Shown: positions 8,661 through 17,533 of the stretch, piece by piece
Layout of the letters: every line of letters starts with the position of its first letter
How positions within the stretch are numbered: position 1 is the stretch's first letter
NCBI RefSeq assembly: GCF_900231165.1
Contig: NZ_LT960614.1
Coordinates: forward strand, 1,052,550-1,116,549
DNA from: Hartmannibacter diazotrophicus
GTDB lineage: Bacteria > Pseudomonadota > Alphaproteobacteria > Rhizobiales > Pleomorphomonadaceae
DNA: 64,000 nucleotides
Direction of reading: 5' to 3'
Program-made: the position numbers and the translations under genes
The notes under the pieces: model-generated
The model's input: only the letters and a program-made list of their open reading frames with translations
Database searches by the model: none
Told to the model about the DNA's origin: nothing

Positions 8661-9899
8661 ATGACCGGTCTCCTGCCTTTCATCCGCGACAATCTCCGCT
8701 GGCTTGCGGGCGGCTTCCTGCTGCTCTTCTGCTCCGCCTTCGGCCAGACTTTCTTCGTCTCGCTGTCCGCCGGAGAGATTCGCAAGGCCTTCCAACTCTC
8801 CAACGGCGAATTCGCGACGCTCTTCATGGTGGCGACGCTGCTGAGCGCGGTGATCCTGACGCGGCTGGGATCGATCATCGACACACGGCCCGTGGCCTCG
8901 GTCGTCGGGCTCGTCACGCTGGCGCTGGCGGCCGGCGCGGCGATCCTCGCGCTCGGCAATCACCTGGTCATCGTCTTCATCGGGCTCCTGCTCCTGAGGC
9001 TGTTCGGCCAGGGCATGATGGTCCACGTGGCCTTCACCACCGCCGGGCGCTGGTTTTCGGCAACCCGCGGCCTTGCCATCTCGATCATGACCCTCGGTTT
9101 CAATGCCGGGCAGGCGATAACGCCGCTAGCCGCCGTCGTCGCCATCGAATGGTTCGGCTGGCGGGCGCTCTGGTGGGCCGTGGCGGCGCTTCTGGCATTT
9201 GTCGCTCTGCCGCTGCTCGTCTTTCTCCTGAAGCAGCCGCGCACGCCGCTCGATACCTCGGTGCACGATGCTGTCGCGGCTCCGCGCGACTGGACGCGCA
9301 AGGAGGTCCTGCGCGATCCGGTCTTCTATCTGCTTCTGCTCGGCATGCTGCCGCCGACCTTCATCAGCAACACCGTCTTCTTCCATCAGGTCTATCTGGT
9401 GGACTTGCGGGGATGGGACCTGACGCGCTTTGCCGAGAGCTTTCCGCTGCTCTCCGGTGTCACGATCCTCTGCACCTTCCTTGCCGGGCAACTGGTCGAC
9501 CGGTTCACGGCGCGCCAGCTTCTGCCCTTCTATCTCATCCCCTTCGGACTCGGGCTTTTGATCCTCGGCTTCGTGGAACAGCCCTGGGCAGGACCGGCCT
9601 ATTTCGTTCTCTATGGCATCACCGACGGCTTCTCGCTTTGCCTCTTCGGCGCACTGTGGCCGGAGGTCTACGGGCGCCGCCATCTCGGTGCGATCCGCGC
9701 GGCGATCGTGGCCATGATGGTCTTCTCGTCCGCGGCCGGTCCCGGCCTTGCCGGCTGGCTCATCGATGCCGGCATCGCCTATCCCGGCGTCCTCACCACA
9801 ATGGGGCTTTATTGTCTGGTGGTTACGGCTCTGCTGATGCCGACGGTGCGCCGGGTCGAACACCGGCTCTCCGATCACCTGTCGATGGCTTCAACGTGA
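8661..9899 (+). CDS. major facilitator superfamily (MFS) transporter
   Basis: A 412-residue carrier with twelve predicted helices. The loop 2-3 region reads RLGSIIDTRPVASVVG, TM5 has GFNAGQAITPL, and the second half begins after a cytoplasmic loop DWTRKEVLRDPVFYLLL, a form common in oxalate/formate- and monocarboxylate-type MFS carriers. The ATG at 8661 is used because MTGLLPFIRDNLRWLAGGF precedes TM1 directly; the frame runs open far upstream only as the shadow of the EamA gene. It lies 38 bases downstream of that gene. Substrate unknown. Confidence 0.86.
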   Translation: MTGLLPFIRDNLRWLAGGFLLLFCSAFGQTFFVSLSAGEIRKAFQLSNGEFATLFMVATLLSAVILTRLGSIIDTRPVASVVGLVTLALAAGAAILALGNHLVIVFIGLLLLRLFGQGMMVHVAFTTAGRWFSATRGLAISIMTLGFNAGQAITPLAAVVAIEWFGWRALWWAVAALLAFVALPLLVFLLKQPRTPLDTSVHDAVAAPRDWTRKEVLRDPVFYLLLLGMLPPTFISNTVFFHQVYLVDLRGWDLTRFAESFPLLSGVTILCTFLAGQLVDRFTARQLLPFYLIPFGLGLLILGFVEQPWAGPAYFVLYGITDGFSLCLFGALWPEVYGRRHLGAIRAAIVAMMVFSSAAGPGLAGWLIDAGIAYPGVLTTMGLYCLVVTALLMPTVRRVEHRLSDHLSMAST

Positions 9900-9971
9900 T
9901 CGTTTCTCCTGATTGATTGCAGCAGGGGGCGCAGATAGTGTGCGCCTTCCTTTTCCTCTGGGCGGCTGTTC

Positions 9972-11345
9972 ATGGCGCGTGACACTTCCGACGATACTCC
10001 GATCCGCTCGCTGACCGATCTGGCCGAGCGCCTTGCATCCGGCTCGAAGCCGAAAGAGGCGTGGCGGATCGGCACCGAGCACGAGAAGTTCGGTTTCTAC
10101 CTCGCCGACCACACCCCCGTGCCCTATGAGGGGCCGAAGGGCGTTCGCGCCCTTCTGGAAGGGATGGAGGGCCTTCTCGGCTGGGAGCCGATCATCGACC
10201 GGGGCCTCATCATCGGCCTGGTCGATCCCACCGGGGGCGGCGCGATCAGCCTTGAGCCCGGCGGTCAGTTCGAGCTTTCCGGCGCGCCGCTCGACAACCT
10301 GCACCAGACCTGCAAGGAAACCTACGCGCATCTGGCGCAGGTGCGCGAGATCGCCGAGCCACTCGGCATCGGTTTCCTCGGTCTCGGCATGAGCCCGAAG
10401 TGGACCTTCGCCGAGACGCCGCAGATGCCGAAGTCGCGCTACGACATCATGAAGAACTACATGCCGAAGGTCGGCACGCGTGGCCTCGACATGATGTTCC
10501 GCACCTGCACCGTCCAGGTGAACCTCGATTTCTCGTCCGAGGCCGACATGGTGCGCAAGATGCGCGCCTCGGTCGCCCTTCAGCCGATCGCCACCGCGCT
10601 CTTCGCCAATTCGCCCTTCACCGAGGGCAAGCCCAACGGGCGTCTGTCCGAACGTTCGGAGATCTGGCGCGATACGGACAACGACCGCTCCGGCATGATT
10701 CCCTTCGTCTTCGAGGAGGGATTCGGGTTCCAGCGCTATGTCGACTGGGCGCTCGACGTGCCGATGTATTTCGTCAAGCGCGGCGACACCTACCACGATG
10801 CCACCGATATCACCTTCCGCCAGTATCTGGACGGCGGCTTCGAGGACCGGATTCCGGGCGTGGTCCCCTCCATTGGCGACTGGGACAACCATCTCTCGAC
10901 GCTCTTTCCCGAGGTCCGCCTGAAGCGGTTCCTGGAAATGCGCGGGGCGGACGGCGGCCCCTGGCGGCGCATCTGCGCGCTGCCCGCCTTCTGGGTCGGC
11001 CTTCTCTATGACGAGACGGCGTTGGACGCGGCCCTCGACCTCGTCAAGGACTGGACGACCGACGAAATGCAGGATCTGCGCGACCGCGTGCCGACGACGG
11101 CCCTTGCCACCGAGTTCCGGGGGCGGACGGTTCATCAGATCGCGCGGGACGTTGTCTCGATCGCCCGTGGCGGCCTCGCCCGGCGGGCGCGCCTCAATTC
11201 CGGCGGCTACGACGAGACGCAGTATCTCGATCCGGTGATGGAGACGCTCGCGTCAGGCAAGACGCCGGCCGAGCTGATGCTCGACCGATACAAGGGGGAA
11301 TGGCAGGGCGATATCGATCGGGTCTTCGAGGCCTACGCCTACTAG
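9972..11345 (+). CDS. gshA: glutamate-cysteine ligase
   Basis: First and rate-limiting step of glutathione synthesis: joins glutamate and cysteine with ATP. At 457 residues it belongs to the plant/alphaproteobacterial GCL class (GCS2), not the enterobacterial GshA class. Signatures are RIGTEHEKFGF near residue 34, GGAISLEPGGQFELSGAPL near residue 88, LGLGMSPKW and KNYMPKVGTRGLDMMFRTCTVQVNLDF, and later GNxxDGTWRRICALPAFWVG-like sequence (GADGGPWRRICALPAFWVG). The ATG at 9972 leads into a typical N-terminus. gshB is not in the window. Probably monocistronic. Confidence 0.95.
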   Translation: MARDTSDDTPIRSLTDLAERLASGSKPKEAWRIGTEHEKFGFYLADHTPVPYEGPKGVRALLEGMEGLLGWEPIIDRGLIIGLVDPTGGGAISLEPGGQFELSGAPLDNLHQTCKETYAHLAQVREIAEPLGIGFLGLGMSPKWTFAETPQMPKSRYDIMKNYMPKVGTRGLDMMFRTCTVQVNLDFSSEADMVRKMRASVALQPIATALFANSPFTEGKPNGRLSERSEIWRDTDNDRSGMIPFVFEEGFGFQRYVDWALDVPMYFVKRGDTYHDATDITFRQYLDGGFEDRIPGVVPSIGDWDNHLSTLFPEVRLKRFLEMRGADGGPWRRICALPAFWVGLLYDETALDAALDLVKDWTTDEMQDLRDRVPTTALATEFRGRTVHQIARDVVSIARGGLARRARLNSGGYDETQYLDPVMETLASGKTPAELMLDRYKGEWQGDIDRVFEAYAY

Positions 11346-11581
11346 AACGGCCCGCTCCGTCTTTTCACTGATTGTGAAGCGCTTTTCCCGGCCTTTTTTC
11401 AGCCATCGTTTGACGCCGGCGAAGGATGCGTGGATCATCGTCCCGCGAGTGTATGCCTTGAGCATATCGAAAAGCCGATTCTCGATGAGCATGCGCCCCG
11501 ATCACGATGATTTCGTGACCCTGCAGTCCGAAGTCTTGACCGTGATGCCCTGACCCTTGGAAAGCGCGGGAGCTTGCCGTC

Positions 11582-12325
11582 TTGTATACGTTCACGGACT
11601 TGATGCGTCAGGCGCAGCACGGACAGGCGATCGAGAATTTCGCCTCCCAGTTCGGCATGACGCCAAACGATATTGAAAAACTGATGGCGACGATGCTGCC
11701 CGTCTATGCCATGGGCATGCAACGCCGCATGACGATGCCGAACGCCGATCCCTTCGGCCTCTTTGCCCTGATGCGCACCGGACCCTTCAAGGCCGCCTTC
11801 GACAGCTACGACGCCGCCGTCGCCAAGACGACGCAGGACGCCGGCATCGAGGCCATGGCGAAGATCTTCGGCTCCCGCGAGGCGGCAAAGGCGATCGCCG
11901 AGCAGGCAGCCATGATGACCGGCATCGGCACGGATATCGTCAACCGCATGATGCCGATGATGACGTCGGTGCTGCTTGGCGGTCTCGGCAAGGAGATCGA
12001 CAAGGGCCCCTTCGTCGCGATGATGGAGGCTTGGCAGAAGGGCTTTTCGGGGCAGGCCGAGAACAAGCCTGGTGCTGCGTCCGCCGCGCCGTTCAACCCG
12101 TTCACCGCGCCGATGGATGCGTTCATGAAGGGGTTTTCCGCCGGAAAGCCGGAGCATGCCCCTGAACCGGAGCCCGAGCCCGAACCGGAGCTGCCGCCGG
12201 AACCGGACTTCCAGAACACGGGCGTGGCGGCGCTGAAGCATATGTTCGACGCCGGCATGGAGCTTCAGGAAACCAACCGCAAGGCCTTCGAGCGCATCCT
12301 GGAGACCTATCAGCAGCGGGCCTGA
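11582..12325 (+). CDS. DUF937-like protein with acidic proline-rich linker
   Basis: A 247-residue cytoplasmic protein of unknown function. Residues 1-65 (YTFTDLMRQAQHGQAIENFASQFGMTPNDIEKLM) resemble the DUF937 N-terminal repeat. Residues 100-160 are helical and rich in Met and Ala. An EPEPEPEPEL tract around residues 195-205 links to a C-terminal helix (VAALKHMFDAGMELQETNRKAF) that resembles phasin-type amphipathic helices. The start is probably TTG at 11582, with GGGAG about ten bases upstream. The stop overlaps the stop region of the convergent Hsp70-like gene by 16 bases. Confidence 0.6.
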   Translation: MYTFTDLMRQAQHGQAIENFASQFGMTPNDIEKLMATMLPVYAMGMQRRMTMPNADPFGLFALMRTGPFKAAFDSYDAAVAKTTQDAGIEAMAKIFGSREAAKAIAEQAAMMTGIGTDIVNRMMPMMTSVLLGGLGKEIDKGPFVAMMEAWQKGFSGQAENKPGAASAAPFNPFTAPMDAFMKGFSAGKPEHAPEPEPEPEPELPPEPDFQNTGVAALKHMFDAGMELQETNRKAFERILETYQQRA

Positions 12326-13593
12326 ACGCCCCTTTTGTTCTCTGCCGGCCCGTAGCGCCGGGCGGCCTCGATCGCAAGACCGGTGCCGACGGACCCGAAC
12401 GTGTCGCCCTCGACGGCGCGTGCCTCGGGTACGGCGCCAAGAATGGCGGCATGCACATGGGCAAGGCGGGTCGAGCCGCCGGTGAGGAAGACGGCGTCGA
12501 TCGCCTCGCGCCCGATGCCGGCAAGTGCCAGGCAGTCGTCGATGCGCCGCCCGATGGCCGCGGCAAGCTCACGGGTGTCTTCGAACATCGCCGGCTGTGT
12601 CAGTGCCCGCGACAGCCCTTTCTCGATCCACTCAAGGTCGATGACCGTGCTCTCGGTCTCGGCAAGGGCGATCTTGGCGTTTTCGACGTCGAGCGCCAGC
12701 GTGTGGCCGCGCTGCTCCTCGATCACATGGAGCAGGCGGCCGATCTTTTTCGGCTCGGCGCAGTCGCGCTCCAGTTCGCCAAGGTCCCTCAGCACCTTTG
12801 GCTCGTAAAGCCGGTTGATCGCGGACCAGGTCGCAAGGTCGTGGAAATAGCCGTTCGGAACGTTGACCCCCGGCCGCTTCATCGCGCTGCGGAAGCCGAG
12901 CAGCGGCATGACCTCTTCCAGCGAGAGCTTGCGGTCGAAATCGACGCCGCCGATGCGGATGCCGTCGTTGGCGAGAATGTCTTCCGTCCGGTCGGGCCTG
13001 CGGGCCCTTTGCGGTCCGATGCGCACGATCGAGAAGTCCGATGTGCCGCCGCCGATGTCGGCGATGAGGGCGAGCTCTTCGCCCGCGACCTGCAGTTCGT
13101 AGTCGAGCGCGGCCGCGATGGGCTCGTACTGGAAGGAAACGTCCTCGAAACCGGCGCCGAGCGCCAGAGCCCGCAGCACCTCCTCGGCGCGGGCGTCGGC
13201 AGCCGGATCGTTGTCGACGAAATGAACCGGGCGCCCGTGCACGACCTGCGCAAGGCGCGCGCCCGTCTCTGCCTCGGCGCGCTTCTTCACGGCGCCGATG
13301 AAGCTGCCGATGACCTCGCGGAACTTGAGGCGCTGCCGGCCGACCAGCGTCGTCTCGTCGATGAGGGAACTGCCGAGAACCGACTTCAGGCTGCGCATCA
13401 GCCGTCCGTCCTCGCCGTCGACATAGGCGGCGATCGCAGCGCGGCCGAGGTCGTAGCCGCCGTTGCGGTGATAGAAGACCGAACTCGGAACGGTGACGGC
13501 ATTGCCTTCCAGTGCGACGAGGCGCGGTCCGGCATCGCCGGCAAGGCCGAGTGTCGTGTTCGAGGTGCCGAAGTCGAGGCCGCATGCCGACAT
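12310..13593 (-). CDS. Hsp70 family protein, YegD-like
   Basis: A 427-residue actin-fold ATPase containing only the nucleotide-binding half of Hsp70: CGLDFGTSNTTLGLA (phosphate 1) at the N-terminus, ALIADIGGGTSDFSIV (phosphate 2), and FLTGGSTRLAHVHAAI (adenosine) near the C-terminus. There is no substrate-binding domain, as in E. coli YegD, whose role is poorly known. The ATG at 13593 places the phosphate-1 loop at residue 4; the upstream extension is Arg-rich and unlike the family. The 3' end overlaps the convergent DUF937-like gene by 16 bases. Confidence 0.85.
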   Translation of the reverse strand: MSACGLDFGTSNTTLGLAGDAGPRLVALEGNAVTVPSSVFYHRNGGYDLGRAAIAAYVDGEDGRLMRSLKSVLGSSLIDETTLVGRQRLKFREVIGSFIGAVKKRAEAETGARLAQVVHGRPVHFVDNDPAADARAEEVLRALALGAGFEDVSFQYEPIAAALDYELQVAGEELALIADIGGGTSDFSIVRIGPQRARRPDRTEDILANDGIRIGGVDFDRKLSLEEVMPLLGFRSAMKRPGVNVPNGYFHDLATWSAINRLYEPKVLRDLGELERDCAEPKKIGRLLHVIEEQRGHTLALDVENAKIALAETESTVIDLEWIEKGLSRALTQPAMFEDTRELAAAIGRRIDDCLALAGIGREAIDAVFLTGGSTRLAHVHAAILGAVPEARAVEGDTFGSVGTGLAIEAARRYGPAENKRGVQARC

Positions 13594-14004
13594 GGAAAAA
13601 TCCCGGGCCGGACAGCGTCTGCCGGCTTCGTTCAAGAAGGGTCTGGAAAGGCGAAGGGCGGACGTATCGGGTTTGGCTGTTCCGATCAAGTCCGAATGCG
13701 GCGACAGCGAAAGAGAACGGCGCGGGCGCAGGGTCCGCTGGCCCGGGTTCAACCGTCAACGCAAAAAAAAGTGGCGACCCGCCGAGGCAGGCCGCCAGTT
13801 GAACCGGCAGGGGGCCGGTGATCAAACTTTGAAAGCACCCTCCCGGACCGGGGTCCGGGAGGGGCAGAGCGGTCGGCCGCGTCCGGAGGGCGAATTCCGG
13901 ATGGCAGACGTGCGCTCTGATGTCGGGGCGTCAGGCGACAGATTGCCCGGGGCCTTTCAAAAAGGCCACCCGAAAGCATCGCCCGGCTCGGATGTTTGCC
14001 GTTC
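13594..14004. other. intergenic region with one strong hairpin
   Basis: No credible gene in 411 bases. Bases 13838-13863 form a near-perfect GC-rich hairpin (CCCTCCCGGACC paired with GGTCCGGGAGGG). On the minus strand it is followed by a weak T-containing stretch, so it may end the two-gene minus-strand operon at 14005-14525. The rest is the upstream region of the Hsp70-like gene. Confidence 0.4.
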
Positions 14005-14286
14005 TCAACAGCCCGCCAGGCGACATTCCTGGAAACCCGGGTCCATCAACACCGAAGGAACCGGAATGTCGTTGCGACGGATCGGCACATGCGGCCTGAC
14101 CTGCGACCGGGGCGTGATGCGGGCGGATTCGAACATCAGGATCGCGGCGAGAAACTGGTCGCGATGACCTGTCGTTTCGAACCCGACCACCTCGCCCCGG
14201 TAGAGGGCGAGCGCGTCAGGCGATACGGGGCGGCCGGAAATGGGGCAGACGTCGTTGATGCAGGCGGCGAAATCGAGCCGCGGCAT
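14005..14286 (-). CDS. small cysteine-containing protein, YHS-like
   Basis: A 93-residue protein. Its middle (NDVCPISGRPVSPDALALYRGEVVGFETTGHRDQF) follows the CPxSGxPV...LYxGxVVGFC pattern of small alphaproteobacterial YHS-type proteins, sometimes mislabelled as glutathione S-transferase. In those the second cysteine usually sits in GFCNPGCRD. Here that part reads GFETTGHRD, so both downstream cysteines are absent and metal binding may be lost. The ATG overlaps the stop of the upstream DUF1127 gene as TGATG, which indicates translational coupling and supports the gene being real. The C-terminal 35 residues are unique to it. Confidence 0.6.
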   Translation of the reverse strand: MPRLDFAACINDVCPISGRPVSPDALALYRGEVVGFETTGHRDQFLAAILMFESARITPRSQVRPHVPIRRNDIPVPSVLMDPGFQECRLAGC

Positions 14287-14525
14287 CACCGCCACTCCGT
14301 GTGCAATCGCGGCGGCAGCTGCGCCGAGTGATGCACGTCGAAGGCGGACAGCCCGACGTCGTCGAGGAGCCTTGCATCGAGCTCTTTGAGATGTTGCAAG
14401 GTCAGACGCTTCTCCCGGTAATTGCCCCAGCGCACCGTGATCGAGCGGACCATGCGCAGGGCGGCAGCCACCGGCGAAAAGCCGGACGACATCTTGGGGG
14501 CGCTGGTTCTGATGATCGTGGTCAT
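14286..14525 (-). CDS. DUF1127 family small protein
   Basis: A 79-residue basic protein. Its C-terminal half (YREKRLTLQHLKELDARLLDDVGLSAFDV) is the DUF1127 core LxxLxxxxLxDIGL. In other alphaproteobacteria DUF1127 proteins are small Arg-rich proteins linked to phosphate, C1 or RNA metabolism. The ATG at 14525 gives a short N-terminal leader. The gene heads an operon whose second gene starts inside its stop codon. A palindromic candidate operator lies about 130 bases upstream and is shared with the other DUF1127/LysR promoter region. Confidence 0.8.
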   Translation of the reverse strand: MTTIIRTSAPKMSSGFSPVAAALRMVRSITVRWGNYREKRLTLQHLKELDARLLDDVGLSAFDVHHSAQLPPRLHTEWR

Positions 14526-14655
14526 GGGTCTTGCTCCAGGGCAAAGGCGCACCGGTTCTCCGTTCGCGGCGCGCGAGAGAAGCCTGCCAGTCCGGGCAGG
14601 AGGTCGGGTTGGAAGGTTATTGGGATGAGCGGACGATGCTCCGGATCGAACAATT

Positions 14656-14677
14656 TATCAAACGAATGTTTTTGATA
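14656..14677. promoter_or_regulatory. candidate LysR operator (site 1)
   Basis: The arms TATCAAA (14656-14662) and TTTGATA (14671-14677) are a perfect 7-bp inverted repeat around an 8-base centre that includes the core AACGAATGTTT. A 22-base stretch at 15279-15300, in front of the LysR gene, is identical at 17 positions. The T-rich, T-N11-A-like dyad suits a LysR protein. Both sites are upstream of DUF1127 genes. Confidence 0.5.
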
Positions 14678-14738
14678 GGATCGATCAGGAATGTTGATGT
14701 TTGAGGATCGGCAGGCCTTGAGGGCCCGGCTGGCCTTC

Positions 14739-15059
14739 TCAGCGAAGGTTCCGCTGCGCAAGCGCCATCAGGCTGCGGGCACGGCGCCGCTCGTCGGCAG
14801 CGGCCACCAGATGGCTGCTCGGCCTGTCGATCGCACCGAGGCTCATGGCGCCGTCGATGTCGCCGCGGGTGAGGCCGATGTCGGCCAGCATGCGGTCGTC
14901 GACCTCATAGAGCCTGGCGACCGAGCGCCGGTCTTCCCATGCGAGGTAAAGGGCGAGCAGACGGCTGCCGAGCCGACGCAGGAGACCTGCGCTGGTGGCG
15001 AAGCGGCTGGACCGGGCCGGCAGGGAAGGGCGGGAAGAGGGAAGCGAACTCAAGCTCAT
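14739..15059 (-). CDS. DUF1127 family protein
   Basis: A 106-residue protein. The DUF1127 core is LYEVDDRMLADIGLTRGDIDGAMS at about residues 60-84, preceded by an Arg-rich segment (LLRRLGSRLLALYLAWEDRRSV). The tail RRRARSLMALAQRNLR is also basic. The ATG at 15059 is chosen since upstream codons give a lysine-rich stretch outside the family. It is divergent from the LysR gene at 15333, a frequent pairing in Rhizobiales where the regulator controls the DUF1127 gene. Function unknown; small Arg-rich DUF1127 proteins have been linked to RNA and phosphate homeostasis in relatives. Confidence 0.85.
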   Translation of the reverse strand: MSLSSLPSSRPSLPARSSRFATSAGLLRRLGSRLLALYLAWEDRRSVARLYEVDDRMLADIGLTRGDIDGAMSLGAIDRPSSHLVAAADERRRARSLMALAQRNLR

Positions 15060-15278
15060 GATCTTTCTCCTGGATTTTGGATAAAACACTCCCGTTGCCG
15101 CACGACGGGTCTGTCGGCGGATTGTTGCGGGTCTGGATGCCTCGTGATCGTGATGGGCAAGAGGCTAAGGCAGTCTTGCGAGGTCATCACGGGTGTCTTG
15201 CGCCGGAAAGCGAGGGGCAATCTGTTCGATTGCAGTTCACTCTCGGCATGGGGACACATTGCCATCGTTCTATTGATC

Positions 15279-15300
15279 AATCCAACGAATGTTTGTAATG
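15279..15300. promoter_or_regulatory. candidate LysR operator (site 2)
   Basis: Contains the core AACGAATGTTT and matches site 1 (14656-14677) at 17 of 22 positions. It lies 33 bases before the LysR start and about 220 bases before the divergent DUF1127 start, as expected for an autoregulated divergent LysR locus. The palindrome ATTGATCAAT directly overlaps its left flank. Confidence 0.5.
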
Positions 15301-15332
15301 TAAGACATCAGCAAACGTGATGGATCGAACCC

Positions 15333-16217
15333 ATGAACGTTCTCGACCTTGATCAACTCCGCACCTTCGTCGCCATCGCCGAGATGGGCAGCTTCACCGC
15401 CGCCGGCGACGTCGTGCACAAGACCCAGTCCGCCGTCTCGATGCAGATGCGCCGGCTGGAGGAACGCATCGAGCGGCCGATCTTCGTGCGCGACGGGCGT
15501 CAGAGCCGGCTGACCGAGGACGGCCGGCGGTTGCTCGACTATGCCCGCCGGATGATCCGCCTGAACGATGAAACGCTTTCGGCTTTTGCCGATCAGGGCG
15601 TGGCCGGCACGATCCGCCTCGGCCTGCCGGACGACTACGCCGACCGGTTGCTGCCGATGATCCTTGCCGGTTTCTCGCACATCAATCCGTGCATCGAGGT
15701 GGCGGTCGAGTGTCAGTCCAGCGACCACACCTCGGCGATGGTCCGCGAAGGCAAGCTTGATCTCGCGATCGTCACCTCCGGCGATGTCGGGGATCGGGGC
15801 GACGTCATCCGCCGCGAGCCGCTCTACTGGGTCGGCGCGCGCGATCACGATACGCATGAGCGCGATCCGCTGCCGCTCGCGCTCGGTCCGGAAACCTGCA
15901 GCTGGCGGATGTCCGCCATCCGCACGCTGGACCAGATGGGTCGCCGCTTCCGCCTTGCCTATTCCAGCGGGTCCGCCTCGGCGATTTCCGGTGCGGTTCT
16001 GGCCGGCCTCGCCGTCTCGGTGATGGCCGAAAGCTCGATCCGGCCCAACATGCGTATTCTCGGCCCCCGGGACGGGTTCGTCGATTTGCCGGCCTGCAAC
16101 ATCGCCCTGATGCGGGCCGAGCATGCGACCGGGCCGGTGCACGATGCGCTCGCCAACCACATCAGCACGTCGCTCGGAAACCTTCAGGCTAGCTCGTTCC
16201 AGGCAGCTGCCGAGTAG
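15333..16217 (+). CDS. LysR family transcriptional regulator
   Basis: A 294-residue regulator. The N-terminal winged helix (LDLDQLRTFVAIAEMGSFTAAGDVVHKTQSAVSMQMRRLEE) is a full LysR HTH, and residues 90-290 form the periplasmic-binding-like effector domain. It is divergent from a DUF1127 gene, with a likely operator between them repeated at the second DUF1127 locus. It probably controls both loci. The effector is unknown. The 294-residue length is normal and the ATG at 15333 gives the standard N-terminus. Confidence 0.92.
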   Translation: MNVLDLDQLRTFVAIAEMGSFTAAGDVVHKTQSAVSMQMRRLEERIERPIFVRDGRQSRLTEDGRRLLDYARRMIRLNDETLSAFADQGVAGTIRLGLPDDYADRLLPMILAGFSHINPCIEVAVECQSSDHTSAMVREGKLDLAIVTSGDVGDRGDVIRREPLYWVGARDHDTHERDPLPLALGPETCSWRMSAIRTLDQMGRRFRLAYSSGSASAISGAVLAGLAVSVMAESSIRPNMRILGPRDGFVDLPACNIALMRAEHATGPVHDALANHISTSLGNLQASSFQAAAE

Positions 16218-16459
16218 GACCCGGCTGCATCATCGTCGGCCCCTTATGGCCGGACGATCCGGTCCGCCGGTGCGTTGTCCGCTGTCAAAGACGACTGACT
16301 GGCGACCGTGAAGCAGCGGGCATTGTCGTGATGAAGCCTCTTTCGCCGATTGCCGGCATGGACCAGATCGGGCTAAACCGCCATCAGCCGATCGCCTTCG
16401 TGCTCCTTGGCCTGGCGTTTCCGGGCCTTGCGATCTGATCCTGCCGGACGACCTGACGA

Positions 16460-17533
16460 ATGCCCGCCATTCCCTTGCCCTTCGTGGTTGCCCTGCTGCT
16501 CGGGGTCCTTTTTGCAAGGCTCGTCCTTGAGGAGGGACCGTCCGGACGCCTGTCGCCGGCGGCCATTTTTGTCGCCGCCTGCACGATGATGGTCCTGGTC
16601 GTCGGCCTGCGCTGGAGCCTCGACGTCCGATGGATCCGCTTCGTCCAGCCGATCATTGCCTTGGCCCTGCCGCCGCTTGCCTGGATCTGCTTCACCGATA
16701 TCGGCCGTGAGCGGCGCCGGCCGTTGGCCAGCTATTGGCCGCATGCTCTGCCGCTGCTGCTCATGATCGTGCTGTCGGCGACGTGGGCGCTCTGGCATCC
16801 GCCAATCGATGCCGTCGTTGCGGCATCCTTCTTTGCCTATGGCGCGGCGCTTCTGAGATTCGCCGCAAGGGGCGTCGACAGCGCCGGCGCGGTCCGTCTG
16901 GGTGACATTCCCTCGGTCCTGCACGCGATCCGGCTCGCCGCGCTGTTCCTGATCGTCTCCGCCCTTGTCGATCTTGCGATCGCGGTCGATTTCGACCTCT
17001 ACGCCGGTGAGCATGCCGTCACCATCGTCGCGATTGCCAACCTTGGAAGCCTTCTGGCGATCGCGGCCGCCGTGGCCGTCGTCGGAGCCAGCAAGCCCGA
17101 GCCTGTGACAGACGAAGCGAGCCTCGGGGAGGAGGCCTCCGACGCCGCCAGGGCCCTGGATCGGCAGGACATCGACGCCGACACGGACCAGGAGGTCATC
17201 GCCGCTATCGACCGCCTCTTGCGCGAGCGCGGGCTTTTTCGCGATCCCGACCTGACGCTGGACCGCCTTGCCCGGCGGGCGGGAATCCCCGCCCGCCAGA
17301 TTTCCTCGGCGATCAACCGCCGCTTCGGCCGCAACATCTCGCAGGTGGTCAACGAATACCGGGTCGAGGACGCCAAGCGGCGCCTTGCCGAAACGGACGA
17401 GCCCGTCACCTCGGTGATGTTCGAGAGCGGCTTTCAGACCAAGTCGAACTTCAACCGCGAATTCCGCCGGGTGACGGGCATGAGCCCGAGCGACTATCGC
17501 CGCTCGGCCGAAGTCGCCGTTTCCGCGCCCTGA
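16460..17533 (+). CDS. membrane-anchored AraC family regulator
   Basis: A 357-residue protein. Residues 1-210 contain six or seven hydrophobic segments (FVVALLLGVLFARLVL, LSPAAIFVAACTMMVLVVG and others). After a charged linker, residues 245-350 are an AraC HTH pair (DLTLDRLARRAGIPARQISSAIN and VTSVMFESGFQTKSNFNREFRRVTGMSPSDYRR). This is the layout of membrane-bound AraC regulators that sense a signal at the membrane. The target is unknown. The last 40 bases overlap the end of the convergent hydrolase gene. Confidence 0.88.
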   Translation: MPAIPLPFVVALLLGVLFARLVLEEGPSGRLSPAAIFVAACTMMVLVVGLRWSLDVRWIRFVQPIIALALPPLAWICFTDIGRERRRPLASYWPHALPLLLMIVLSATWALWHPPIDAVVAASFFAYGAALLRFAARGVDSAGAVRLGDIPSVLHAIRLAALFLIVSALVDLAIAVDFDLYAGEHAVTIVAIANLGSLLAIAAAVAVVGASKPEPVTDEASLGEEASDAARALDRQDIDADTDQEVIAAIDRLLRERGLFRDPDLTLDRLARRAGIPARQISSAINRRFGRNISQVVNEYRVEDAKRRLAETDEPVTSVMFESGFQTKSNFNREFRRVTGMSPSDYRRSAEVAVSAP

